Source of the DNA: Marinobacter panjinensis
Lineage (GTDB): Bacteria > Pseudomonadota > Gammaproteobacteria > Pseudomonadales > Oleiphilaceae
Reading direction: 5' to 3'
NCBI RefSeq assembly: GCF_005298175.1
Contig: NZ_SZYH01000001.1
Location: forward strand, 62,001-126,000
Length of the DNA: 64,000 nt
In this document: piece after piece, positions 56,263 to 64,000 of the stretch
Layout of the letters: the number at the start of each line of letters is the position of its first letter
How positions within the stretch are numbered: the stretch's first letter is position 1
Notes under the pieces: model-generated
Database searches by the model: none
What the model saw: the letters and a program-made list of their open reading frames with translations, nothing else
What the model was told of the DNA's origin: nothing
Program-made: the position numbers and the translations under genes

Positions 56263-57042
56263 ATGGACAATTCCATCATCAAGGTGGCCGACAGATTCTG
56301 GAATATTCGCGGGTCGTTCAAGCTCAGGGGACTTATTGATATCGGAACGCAGGCCTCCCTTGTACAGCTTGCCAGCGGCAACTTTGTGTTCCTCGATGCC
56401 TACGCTTTCGAAGCTGATCAGCAGGAGACGATCAACTCGATTATTGGCGGCTCCAGGGTAGAGGCCATTCTCAATGTACACCCCTTCCACACCGTTAATG
56501 TCGAGAGAATGCACGAGCTTTTCCCCCATGCGAAACTCTACGGCACGGCCCGGCATCGTAACCGGTTCCCGCATTTGCCCTGGGAACCCGAATGCACCGA
56601 GCACGATGCCCTTCATGAAAAGTACCGTGATGACCTGCAGTTTTCAGTGCCCCGGGGCGTTGACTTCATTTCCGACAACGAAAACGTGCACTTCTCATCC
56701 GTGCTGGTGTTCCATCCCGAATCGGGTGCGATCCACGTGGACGATACCTTTGGGTACGCAGAGCTGCCCGGTTGGCTCCCGGGGCTGGGGGCGAAAGGCC
56801 TTGTGAGTCTGCATCCCACGCTGCCGCTTGCGCTGGAAAAACGTGCCGGAGCAGCGAGGGAATTCCGGGAATGGGCACAGACCCTGTTTTCCGACTGGGG
56901 AACGGCAACAACGCTGTGTGCCGCGCATTCGGCACTGCTGCAGGTGGAGGCCGGTGCGCCATCCCTTCAAACACGACTGAAACGGGCGCTAACGGTCAAT
57001 GAACCCATCCTGCGGGCCCATCAAATGCGGTATGGCACATAA
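56263..57042 (+). CDS. Metallo-beta-lactamase-like fold protein with degenerate metal motif
   Basis: 259 aa. The fold is suggested by an N-terminal beta half (NFVFLDAYAFEADQQE), then VEAILNVHPFHTVNVERMH where the HxHxDH zinc motif should be, and a later DDTFGYAELPG segment. The expected His-x-His-x-Asp-His is reduced to HPFHTVNVE, so metal binding is uncertain. It follows the acyl-CoA dehydrogenase by 16 bases in the same direction, probably an operon; the joint pathway is unknown. Confidence 0.6.
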   Translation: MDNSIIKVADRFWNIRGSFKLRGLIDIGTQASLVQLASGNFVFLDAYAFEADQQETINSIIGGSRVEAILNVHPFHTVNVERMHELFPHAKLYGTARHRNRFPHLPWEPECTEHDALHEKYRDDLQFSVPRGVDFISDNENVHFSSVLVFHPESGAIHVDDTFGYAELPGWLPGLGAKGLVSLHPTLPLALEKRAGAAREFREWAQTLFSDWGTATTLCAAHSALLQVEAGAPSLQTRLKRALTVNEPILRAHQMRYGT

Positions 57043-57119
57043 GGGCCGCTATGAACTCCTGGCCGATTCCAGCACTGATTTAAAAAGCTGCGTAAGGCGG
57101 ACGCCCCTGTCGGGCTGCT

Positions 57120-57525
57120 AAATTTTGGCGTTAATATGACTCCCTCTGGGAATCGGTCGAGGCTTTGCATAATTACGTTTATCGGTCTGCTCACCCGAAA
57201 AGCTTGCCACTCTTGGTGCAGCCCTGCATCTGGAACCGGGTACCCGGGTTCTTGATCCTGGCAGTGGCTCTGGAGAGGTGCTGTGTGCATGGGCGCTACC
57301 CGGATCGGTGGGGTGTCTGGCGAACGCAATTTCTGACTTCCTTGTGCTGCCAGAACTGGTCGCATCTTTTGGCTGCCTGGGTTACGACGTGGTTGAAATG
57401 GTTTTGGCTAATCAAGACGATCGGGACAGATACGATGCATCCGCTAAATCAGACCGAGACTCCGCCCAAGCTACGTTTTCGTGGCCAGTCTGCTCGCCAG
57501 ATCACCCGATTGTGAGTGACTGACC
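57120..57525 (+). pseudogene. Decayed fragments of a DUF3291-like gene and a class I methyltransferase
   Basis: From about 57135 to 57190 a reading with one frame change gives SLWESVEALHNYVYRSAHP, the conserved piece of DUF3291 proteins. A second fragment follows in another frame at about 57205-57290 (KLATLGAALHLEPGTRVLDPG, including the SAM motif GSGSGE). A third at about 57345-57420 (FGCLGYDVVEMVLANQDD) matches the C-terminal side of such methyltransferases. Frames and order are broken and no single ORF joins them, so neither is a working gene. The rest of 57043-57607 holds the leader of the next gene only. Confidence 0.55.
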
Positions 57526-57607
57526 AAGACGAAGAGCCTCAAAAACTGGATAATGGCTGCCATTCAAGGCTGCGGCCCGCCAAATTCTCCAATCCGGATA
57601 CTTCGTC

Positions 57608-59791
57608 ATGGAAATCAACGTCAATTTTCTCGACAACCTCAGACTTGAAGCCAAGTTTGATGATTTCACCGTCGTTACCGACCAGCCTATCCGCTACAAG
57701 GGCGATGGGTCGGCACCCAGCCCCTTTGACTATTTTCTGGCATCCTCGGCTCTGTGTGCGGCTTACTTTGTTCGCGTCTACTGCCTGGCACGGGATATCC
57801 CCACCGAGAATATCCGCCTGTCCCAGAACAACATCGTGGACCCAGAAAACCGCTACAACCAGATCTTCAAGATTCAGGTCGAGCTGCCCGAAGACATTTC
57901 CGACAAGGACAGGCAGGGCATTCTGCGGTCCATTGATCGCTGTACGGTCAAAAAGGTAGTGCAAACCGGTCCGACGTTCGAGATTGAACCGGTTGAAAGC
58001 CTGGGGGCAGACGCCCAGGCCTTGCTGATGACCAAACCGGAGGGCGGCACCAGCACCTATATCGAGGGCAAGGATCTTCCCCTGGAGCAGACCATCGCCA
58101 ACATGACCCGGATCCTTGAGGATCTGGGGATGAAAATCGAGATCGCGTCCTGGCGCAATATCGTGCCCCATGTGTGGTCACTGCACATCCGCGATGCTGC
58201 CTCGCCGATGTGTTTTACCAACGGCAAGGGCGCCACAAAAGAAAGCGCGCTGTGTTCGGCTCTGGGCGAGTTCATCGAGCGGCTGAACTGCAACTTCTTT
58301 TACAACGATCAGTTTTTCGGGGAAGACATCGCCAACAGCGAGTTCGTCCATTACCCGAACGAGGAATGGTTCAAGCCGGGCCCTGACGATGAGTTGCCCG
58401 AAGGCATTCTCGACGACCATTGCCTGGCCATCTACAGCCCGGACGGCGAGCTGTTCGGCTCCAACCTGATCGACACCAACTCCGGCAAGACCGAGCGCGG
58501 GATTGTCTCGCTGCCTTTTGTGCGCCAGTCGGATGGCGAGGTGGTTTATTTCCCCTCGAACCTGATCGAGAACCTGTACCTCAGTAACGGTATGAGCGCC
58601 GGTAATACGCTGCACGAAGCCCAGGTGCAGTGCCTGTCGGAGATCTTCGAGCGGGCGGTGAAGAAGCAGATTATCGAAGAAGAGATTGCGCTACCGGACG
58701 TACCCCGGGAGGTGCTGGAAAAATACCCGGATATTCTGGAGGGCGTGGAAGCGCTGGAGGCGCAGGGTTTCCCGACACTGGTCAAGGACGCGTCACTGGG
58801 CGGTCAGTTTCCGGTGATGTGCGTTACCCTGATGAACCCGCGAACCGGTGGCGTCTTCGCCTCCTTTGGCGCACACCCAAGCCTGGAAGTGGCGCTGGAG
58901 CGCAGCCTTACGGAACTGCTGCAGGGGCGCAGCTTTGAGGGCCTGAACGATGTGCCGCCGCCCACGTTCAACAGTCTTGCGGTGACCGAACCCAACAATT
59001 TCGTGGAGCACTTTATTGATTCCACCGGTGTGGTCTCCTGGCGCTTCTTCAGCGCGAAGTCTGATTATGATTTCTGCGAGTGGGACTTTTCCGGCACCAA
59101 CGCGGAAGAGGCGGCCTGCCTGTTCAACATCCTCAGGGATTTGGGCAAGGAGACATACGTTGCGGTCTATGAAGAACTGGGCGCGCCGGTATGTCGTATT
59201 CTGGTGCCAGGGTATTCCGAGGTGTACCCCGCCGACGACCTGATCTGGGATAACACCAACAAGGCACTGGACTACCGGGAGGATATCCTGAATCTCCATT
59301 CCCTGAGCGATGATCAGCTGGCAGATCTGGTGGAGCGCCTGGAAGAGAGCCAGATGGATGACTACACCGACATCATCACCCTGATTGGCATCGAGTTTGA
59401 CGAGAATACGTTCTGGGGTCAGCTCACCATTCTGGAACTCAAACTGCTTATCTACCTGGCCCTGCAACAGCATGAGGAAGCTCTCGAAAGGGTGGAAGCC
59501 TTCATGCAGTTCAACGACAACACCGTGGAACGTAACCTGTTCTACCGGGCGGTGAATGCAGTGCTGGAGATCACCATTGATGATGAGCTGGAGCTCGATG
59601 ACTATCTGGCCAACCTCCGGCGTATGTTTGGTGAGGAGACCATGGAAGCCGTGGTAGGCTCGGTGAATGGCAGCGTTCGCTTCTACGGTCTTACCCCGAC
59701 CAATATGCAGCTGGAAGGGCTGGAGAAGCATCTGCGCCTGGTCGAAAGCTATAAAAAGCTGCATTCGGCCCGTGCAGCGAGGCAGAACTGA
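57608..59791 (+). CDS. OsmC-YcaO fusion protein with C-terminal TPR-like region
   Basis: 727 aa. Residues 1-150 are an OsmC-type domain with both redox cysteines (SSALCAAYFVRVYCL and IDRCTVKKV). Residues about 165-540 are a YcaO domain like that of E. coli YcaO: FTNGKGATKESALCSALGEFIERL with the Glu residues of the ATP/Mg site, SNGMSAGNTLHEAQVQ, and ALERSLTELLQGR. The last 170 residues (DYTDIITLIGIEF to the end) are helical repeats. E. coli YcaO (586 aa) lacks the OsmC part and promotes RimO methylthiolation of ribosomal protein S12. The C-terminus lacks the PxPxP of azoline cyclodehydratases, so peptide heterocyclisation is not predicted. Not near rimO here. Confidence 0.9.
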   Translation: MEINVNFLDNLRLEAKFDDFTVVTDQPIRYKGDGSAPSPFDYFLASSALCAAYFVRVYCLARDIPTENIRLSQNNIVDPENRYNQIFKIQVELPEDISDKDRQGILRSIDRCTVKKVVQTGPTFEIEPVESLGADAQALLMTKPEGGTSTYIEGKDLPLEQTIANMTRILEDLGMKIEIASWRNIVPHVWSLHIRDAASPMCFTNGKGATKESALCSALGEFIERLNCNFFYNDQFFGEDIANSEFVHYPNEEWFKPGPDDELPEGILDDHCLAIYSPDGELFGSNLIDTNSGKTERGIVSLPFVRQSDGEVVYFPSNLIENLYLSNGMSAGNTLHEAQVQCLSEIFERAVKKQIIEEEIALPDVPREVLEKYPDILEGVEALEAQGFPTLVKDASLGGQFPVMCVTLMNPRTGGVFASFGAHPSLEVALERSLTELLQGRSFEGLNDVPPPTFNSLAVTEPNNFVEHFIDSTGVVSWRFFSAKSDYDFCEWDFSGTNAEEAACLFNILRDLGKETYVAVYEELGAPVCRILVPGYSEVYPADDLIWDNTNKALDYREDILNLHSLSDDQLADLVERLEESQMDDYTDIITLIGIEFDENTFWGQLTILELKLLIYLALQQHEEALERVEAFMQFNDNTVERNLFYRAVNAVLEITIDDELELDDYLANLRRMFGEETMEAVVGSVNGSVRFYGLTPTNMQLEGLEKHLRLVESYKKLHSARAARQN

Positions 59792-59810
59792 TTCTTCGGA
59801 GTAAGTCCTT

Positions 59811-60140
59811 ATGAAAAAAAACTTTTTAGTGTTGATGCTCATGGTCGCGGCCAGCGCTAACGCCTGGGCTCAGGAGGTTGATTACGACAAGCGCAATCTG
59901 CATATTTTCTGCGCAAGCCATCTGGCGCTCCTCAGTGACTCACTCACCGAAAAAGGTGATGACTACAAGGCGCTGGTATTCCTGTCAGACACTCATGGTG
60001 ATGAGGCGCGGAAAATGGGCGCGACCGAAACGCACTTTTCCGATGTGACCCGCTACCTGAAAACCGTCCGTAATAACAACAAAGGGAAGTGGGACAGGCT
60101 GACTTCCCGCAGCAGAGACGTCTGTCTGCCCAATTCCTGA
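59811..60140 (+). CDS. Small secreted protein of unknown function
   Basis: 109 aa, ATG 59811, 19 bases after the OsmC-YcaO gene. A clear signal peptide (MKKNFLVLMLMVAASANAWA) is followed by a compact mature part of about 88 residues with two cysteines (IFCASHLALLSD and RDVCLPNS), which could form a disulfide in the periplasm. I do not recognise the family. The tight spacing suggests co-transcription with the OsmC-YcaO gene. Confidence 0.7.
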   Translation: MKKNFLVLMLMVAASANAWAQEVDYDKRNLHIFCASHLALLSDSLTEKGDDYKALVFLSDTHGDEARKMGATETHFSDVTRYLKTVRNNNKGKWDRLTSRSRDVCLPNS

Positions 60141-60183
60141 ATGGTTTGAAACTTGCACACCCCATAAAGGTGAGGATGATTGA

Positions 60184-61062
60184 ATGACTGACAATACCTA
60201 CACGCCGCCGAAAGTCTGGAAGTGGGACGCAGAGAGCGGTGGAGCCTTCTCCAAAATCAACCGCCCGATTGCCGGGCCCACCCATGAGAAGGAACTGCCG
60301 GTGGGAAAGCACCCGTTCCAGGTGTATTCCCTGGCAACTCCTAATGGGGTGAAAGCCACCATTATGTTCGAGGAGTTATTGGAGAAGGGCGTCAAGGAAG
60401 CGGAATACGATGCCTGGCCGATCCGCATTAAAGAGGGTGAGCAGTTTGGCAGTGGCTTTGTAAAAGCAAATCCTAACTCCAAGATTCCGGCCATGATGGA
60501 CCACACTCATCGGCCAGTCGTGCGCGTATTCGAGTCCGGTTCTATCCTGCTTTATCTGGCGGAGAAGTTTGGTGAATTCCTGCCAACGGATATCGTTGCC
60601 CGGACGGAAACCATGAACTGGTTATTCTGGCAGATGGGCAGCGCGCCTTTCCTCGGTGGTGGGTTTGGTCATTTCTATGCCTACGCGCCGGAAAAATACG
60701 AGTACCCGATCAACCGTTACACCATGGAAGTGAAGCGGCAACTGGATGTGCTGGACCGTCAGCTGGCGGATAATCGCTATATCGCAGGGGACGAATACAC
60801 CATCGCCGATATGGCGATCTGGCCCTGGTACGGCGCGCTGGTCAAGAACAAGGTCTATGAAGCGGCGGAATTCCTTGAAGCCCACACTTACACCAACGTT
60901 GTGCGCTGGGCCGATGAAGTCGGTGCACGCCCGGCCGTGAAACGCGGGCTGATGGTTAACCGCACCTGGGGTGACGAGAGCAAGCAGTTGCACGAACGGC
61001 ACGATGCCAGTGACTTCGAGCTGCGCACCCAAGACAAGCTGGAGCCTTCTGGAGAGAAATAA
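60184..61062 (+). CDS. yghU: Nu-class glutathione transferase YghU
   Basis: 292 aa, matching E. coli YghU in length and sequence pattern: the N-terminal extension with GGAFSKINRPIAGPTHEKEL, the thioredoxin-like half with NPNSKIPAMMDH and FESGSILLYLAEKFG, and the C-terminal helical half with GDEYTIADMAIWPWYG. YghU binds two glutathione molecules and has disulfide-bond reductase and peroxidase activity. The TAA overlaps the start of the next gene by one base, so the two are coupled. Confidence 0.95.
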   Translation: MTDNTYTPPKVWKWDAESGGAFSKINRPIAGPTHEKELPVGKHPFQVYSLATPNGVKATIMFEELLEKGVKEAEYDAWPIRIKEGEQFGSGFVKANPNSKIPAMMDHTHRPVVRVFESGSILLYLAEKFGEFLPTDIVARTETMNWLFWQMGSAPFLGGGFGHFYAYAPEKYEYPINRYTMEVKRQLDVLDRQLADNRYIAGDEYTIADMAIWPWYGALVKNKVYEAAEFLEAHTYTNVVRWADEVGARPAVKRGLMVNRTWGDESKQLHERHDASDFELRTQDKLEPSGEK

Positions 61063-62645
61063 TGGCAGTGCCTGGCAGCTGGTGGAAAGTGGTTCTCGCT
61101 TTTGTGATCGCGCTTGTGGTGGGCGCTGTGCTGGGTAGCCTTGTGCAGACCCACTTCAATCTTCAGGCGCTTGAAGCCCTGGGGGTGGAGATCCCCCCGG
61201 GAACACGGCTGGAAACCAGTGCGCAGGATCTCGTCAATTTCGCCCCGCTTTACGCCGTACTGTTTGGCTTCAGTTTTCTGTGCTCACAGGGCGTTGCTGC
61301 GTTGGTAATCAGGCTATCAAGCAACTTAAGCCGGTTGTGGTTGTACCCGCTTGCGGCGGCGGTGGGGCTTTGGGTGACACTGAAGATTGTGGATGCCCTG
61401 GCACCCATGCCCACACTCATCGCCGCGACCCGTGGCACCGGAGGTTTATTGGCCATGCTTGTGACAGCGGCGATTTCGGGCTGGCTGTTTGTTGTGCTGG
61501 TTAATCGCCCGGCTCGGCGGAGGCGAGGGTATTCAGCCGTGCCGGTGATGACGCTTATGTTGGCTGGCAGCCTGGCCTTGCCAGAGTCGGATGCTGTAGC
61601 GGATGAACAGCCAGCCTACGAGATAGAGACAGTGGCACAGGGCCTTGAGCATCCCTGGTCGCTGGCTTTTCTGCCGGACGGGCGGATGCTGGTGACCGAG
61701 CGGCCTGGCCGGCTGCGACTGATTACGGCGGAGGGTGAACTGCTGCCGGAATCACTTGAGGGCGTGCCGGAGGTATTTGCGTCAGCTCAGGCCGGCCTGT
61801 TCGAGGTGTTACCTGCCAGGGATTTCGAGCAGAGTCGCCGGATTTATCTGAGCTATGCCTGCGGTACAATCGAGGCCAACCATACCTGTCTGGCCAGGGG
61901 CGAGCTTGGCGAGCAAGGCCTGGACAATGTGCGCGAAATTTTCCGGGTGCAGCCGGCCAAGGAAGGTAATGCCCATTACGGGGGACGCCTGGCCTGGCTG
62001 CCGGACAATACGCTGGTGCTTACCCTGGGTGATGGTTTTGATTACCGAGAAGACGCCCAGCGGCGTGAAAACCACCTTGGCAGCATTGTCCGGCTGAACC
62101 CGGACGGCACGGTGCCTGAAGACAACCCGTATGCCGGCAGTGATGCCTTTGAGGGTGAAATCTACAGCTATGGCCATCGCAATGTGCAGGGTCTGGTCTA
62201 CGATCAGGAACAGGATCGTCTCATTGCCCATGAACATGGCCCCCGTGGCGGCGATGAAATCAATGTGATTCGCCCGGGCGCCAACTATGGCTGGCCCATT
62301 ACCACCCACGGGCTGGATTATACCGGCGCCCGGGTAACGCCGTTCAAGGAGCGAGAGGGCATCGAACCGCCGTTATTGCACTGGACACCATCCATTGCGC
62401 CGTCAGGAATGGCACTCTACCGAGGTAATCTGTTTCCCCGGTGGCAGGGTGATTTGCTGGTAGGCGGGCTGGTGACCCGGCAGGTACATCGCGTCAGTCT
62501 TGAGAATGGTCAGGCGAAAGAGGTTGGCACTCTGTTTGGCGAGCTGGACGAGCGCATCCGTGATGTGCGGACCGGCCCGGATGGTGCTATTTATCTGCTG
62601 ACCGACAGCGCCGATGGCCGTGTCCTGAGAGTAACGCCTGAGTAG
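61062..62645 (+). CDS. Membrane-anchored PQQ-type aldose sugar dehydrogenase-like protein
   Basis: 527 aa. The first 170 residues are a four- to five-helix membrane part (WWKVVLAFVIALVVGAVLG and YPLAAAVGLWVTLKIVDALA among them), not found in E. coli YliI. The rest is a secreted-type glucose/sorbosone dehydrogenase propeller: GLEHPWSLAFLPDGRMLVTE at about 193-212, YGGRLAWLPDNTLVLTLGDG, and EHGPRGGDEINVI. The histidine/arginine/aspartate layout fits PQQ-binding aldose dehydrogenases. The membrane part may hold the catalytic domain at the periplasmic face. PQQ binding is inferred, not shown. It overlaps yghU by one base. Confidence 0.82.
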   Translation: MAVPGSWWKVVLAFVIALVVGAVLGSLVQTHFNLQALEALGVEIPPGTRLETSAQDLVNFAPLYAVLFGFSFLCSQGVAALVIRLSSNLSRLWLYPLAAAVGLWVTLKIVDALAPMPTLIAATRGTGGLLAMLVTAAISGWLFVVLVNRPARRRRGYSAVPVMTLMLAGSLALPESDAVADEQPAYEIETVAQGLEHPWSLAFLPDGRMLVTERPGRLRLITAEGELLPESLEGVPEVFASAQAGLFEVLPARDFEQSRRIYLSYACGTIEANHTCLARGELGEQGLDNVREIFRVQPAKEGNAHYGGRLAWLPDNTLVLTLGDGFDYREDAQRRENHLGSIVRLNPDGTVPEDNPYAGSDAFEGEIYSYGHRNVQGLVYDQEQDRLIAHEHGPRGGDEINVIRPGANYGWPITTHGLDYTGARVTPFKEREGIEPPLLHWTPSIAPSGMALYRGNLFPRWQGDLLVGGLVTRQVHRVSLENGQAKEVGTLFGELDERIRDVRTGPDGAIYLLTDSADGRVLRVTPE

Positions 62646-62656
62646 AAAGGAAGCCC

Positions 62657-63028
62657 ATGTCTGACCTGAAAGACCCGAGAGTGCTGTTCGCCGCCGAGCG
62701 AACCCTGCTGGCCTGGAACCGCACCAGCCTGTCGTTCATTGCGTTCGGCTTTCTGATTGAGCGCGCGGGGCTGCTTCTGCATGTGCTGGCGCCAGAAAGC
62801 GTAGGCGTGATGAATGCCATGCTGGGGTTCTGGATTGGCATCCTGTTTATATTGCTTGGGGCATTTGCCGCGGTGTGGTCCTCGCGTCAGTTCCGTGCCC
62901 TGTTACGCACTTTGAGCCCGGCCGAATTTCCCACCGGCTACGGATTCCGGTGGGGGCTTGCGGTTAACATGGTTGTGGCCTTCCTGGGCCTCGTGCTGGT
63001 CGGTGCGCTGTTTATCGGCCGCGTGTAG
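62657..63028 (+). CDS. DUF202 (YidH-type) small membrane protein
   Basis: 123 aa, ATG 62657 with AAAGGA before it. RVLFAAERTLLAWNRTSLSFIAFGFLIERAG is the DUF202 signature, followed by two more membrane helices (GFWIGILFILLGAFAAVWSS; VNMVVAFLGLVLVGALFIG). Members such as YidH and YidG are inner-membrane proteins of unknown role. It is 11 bases after the sugar dehydrogenase-like gene. Confidence 0.9.
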   Translation: MSDLKDPRVLFAAERTLLAWNRTSLSFIAFGFLIERAGLLLHVLAPESVGVMNAMLGFWIGILFILLGAFAAVWSSRQFRALLRTLSPAEFPTGYGFRWGLAVNMVVAFLGLVLVGALFIGRV

Positions 63029-63054
63029 GGAGGGCGCTACCCGCGGCCTGTCTG

Positions 63055-63303
63055 CTACCGTGGCCTGCGGTCACCTTCCATGATCTTGGCCACAAACACC
63101 GCTTTGCCGTACTCCTCGAACGACCACTTCATGGTGTCTGAAAGCACCCGCATCACCTCATCATACTCACCGAACATCTCCGTGCTCATGCGGCCGGGAT
63201 AGATTTCCAGGCCACTTTTCTCCAGCCGTTCAATAACCGCGCGGATGGGTGGTTTATAGTCATCGGCGAGTGGATAGCAACTCAATTGCACTGATAAATA
63301 CAT
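63055..63303 (-). CDS. Thiamine-binding (YkoF/MTH1187-like) small protein
   Basis: 82 aa from ATG 63303, with GGGAGG before it. The sequence (LSVQLSCYPLADDYKPPIRAVIERL; PGRMSTEMFGEYDEVM) matches the ferredoxin-like thiamine-binding domain of YkoF and MTH1187 proteins. It probably binds thiamine or a hydroxymethylpyrimidine-type ligand. It lies just downstream of ggt on the same strand with 13 bases between. Confidence 0.75.
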   Translation of the reverse strand: MYLSVQLSCYPLADDYKPPIRAVIERLEKSGLEIYPGRMSTEMFGEYDEVMRVLSDTMKWSFEEYGKAVFVAKIMEGDRRPR

Positions 63304-63316
63304 AAAACCTCCCGGG

Positions 63317-64000
63317 TCAGTAACCCATGGCTGACGATGTGCTGCGGCGCGGGTCCGCACCGCCGTACAGGGTTCCGTCACTGTCGATCAGTATGCTCTG
63401 GATGGCACCCATAGCGCTACCTGTCACCACCTTGTGGCCCATCTCTTCCAGTAGCCGCACGGTGTCGGGACTGATTCCCTGTTCGATACGGATTTCGTCT
63501 GGCAGCCACTGGTGGTGAATCCTCGGCGCACTGACCGCAGACTGTATGTTCATATTATGGTCAATCACATTGAGCAGCACTTGCAAAGTGGTCGTAATAA
63601 TCCGCGAGCCACCGGGGCTGCCGGTGACCAGATAATTGCGGCCATCGCGCCTGACAATGGTCGGTGACATGGAGCTCAGCATGCGTTTGCCGGGCTCGAC
63701 CTTATTGGCTTCGCCACCGATCAGTCCGTAGGCGTTGGGCTCGCCCGGTTTGGCGCTGAAATCGTCCATCTCATTATTCAGCAGGAATCCTGCACCGCTA
63801 ACGGTAATGCCGGAGCCGTAGCTGAAGTTGATGGTGTAGGTATTGGAAACCGCGTTGCCCCAGCGGTCGACGATGGAAAAGTGGGTGGTTTCCGGGCTTT
63901 CATAGGCGCCCGGGTTGCCGGAGCTGATCTCGGCCGAGGGGCGGGCTTTGCCCGCGTCGATGGTTTTCCGCAAAGCCTCGCCATACGCTTTGCTGGTCAG
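63317..64000 (-). CDS. ggt: Gamma-glutamyltransferase, C-terminal part
   Basis: The frame is open at the window end, so only about 227 C-terminal residues are visible. They include the small catalytic subunit: the nucleophilic Thr is in SPETTHFSIVD (Thr-Thr pair at about 63885 bp), followed by GAGFLLNNEMDDF and SSMSPTIV with GSPGGSRIITT. The enzyme cleaves glutathione in the periplasm after autoprocessing at the Thr. The start, signal peptide and large subunit lie beyond 64000. Confidence 0.93.
   Translation of the reverse strand: MTSKAYGEALRKTIDAGKARPSAEISSGNPGAYESPETTHFSIVDRWGNAVSNTYTINFSYGSGITVSGAGFLLNNEMDDFSAKPGEPNAYGLIGGEANKVEPGKRMLSSMSPTIVRRDGRNYLVTGSPGGSRIITTTLQVLLNVIDHNMNIQSAVSAPRIHHQWLPDEIRIEQGISPDTVRLLEEMGHKVVTGSAMGAIQSILIDSDGTLYGGADPRRSTSSAMGY

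Noticed and set aside
57165..57515. Open frame of about 116 codons in the gap before the OsmC-YcaO gene
   Set aside because: Its reading frame is only partly that of the recognisable methyltransferase and DUF3291 fragments; frames switch within it, so it is a pseudogene not a gene.

Overview
The window looks like a chromosomal segment of a marine gammaproteobacterium close to Marinobacter. The evidence is gene content and order: ampDE, valS-holC-pepA, divergent lptFG, alaS-lysC-csrA followed by tRNA-Ser and tRNA-Arg, Na+-pumping oxaloacetate decarboxylase oadGAB, the imuA-imuB-dnaE2 mutasome, an Escherichia-type YcaO protein and a YghU glutathione transferase. The species is inferred, not proven. 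There is no rRNA, CRISPR array, replication origin, complete insertion sequence, phage structural gene or integron integrase in view.

Region 1 (1-27.2 kb) is mostly core. It holds a DUF1631 protein cut by the window edge, ampD-ampE, a chemoreceptor, a ketopantoate-reductase-like gene converging on it, and a minus-strand valS / holC / pepA block. Then come lptF-lptG, an RDD membrane protein, alaS, lysC, csrA, three tRNAs, a secreted hydrolase, a DUF2058 protein, dbpA and oadGAB. Two long hairpins with one shared core but unrelated arms fill the valS-holC gap. A small tRNA-derived element lies just after the second tRNA-Arg.

Region 2 (27.2-39 kb) starts with the minus-strand SOS mutasome imuA-imuB-dnaE2, which has a perfect LexA-type box in front. 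It continues with a cysteine synthase-glutaredoxin fusion, a PLP-dependent decarboxylase, a DsrE-like protein, a winged-helix/TolB-like/TPR regulator, phhB, a YrhK-domain protein and the remnant of an IS200-like (RAYT) transposase.

Region 3 (39-51.2 kb) is accessory DNA. A secreted sorbosone/glucose-dehydrogenase-like protein with a CHRD tail is followed by a short run of integron-type gene cassettes without an integrase (GNAT, GFA, rhodanese), separated by attC-like sites. Next is a 7.2-kb block bracketed by two 365-bp direct repeats. It carries a GNAT gene, a compact six-gene minus-strand operon (methyltransferase, MddA/NnrU-like membrane methyltransferase, hotdog thioesterase, flavin monooxygenase, PhzF-like isomerase, second methyltransferase), a divergent AraC regulator with a DJ-1/PfpI sensor domain, and the 3' half of a tRNA-Leu that looks like an att scar. 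The operon is the best candidate here for an undescribed pathway.

Region 4 (51.3-64 kb) has a multi-pass membrane protein with a secreted beta-propeller partner, a long acyl-CoA dehydrogenase, a metallo-beta-lactamase-like protein, decayed DUF3291 and methyltransferase fragments, an OsmC-YcaO fusion, a small secreted protein, yghU, a membrane-anchored sugar dehydrogenase, a DUF202 protein, a thiamine-binding-like protein and the 3' part of a gamma-glutamyltransferase gene.
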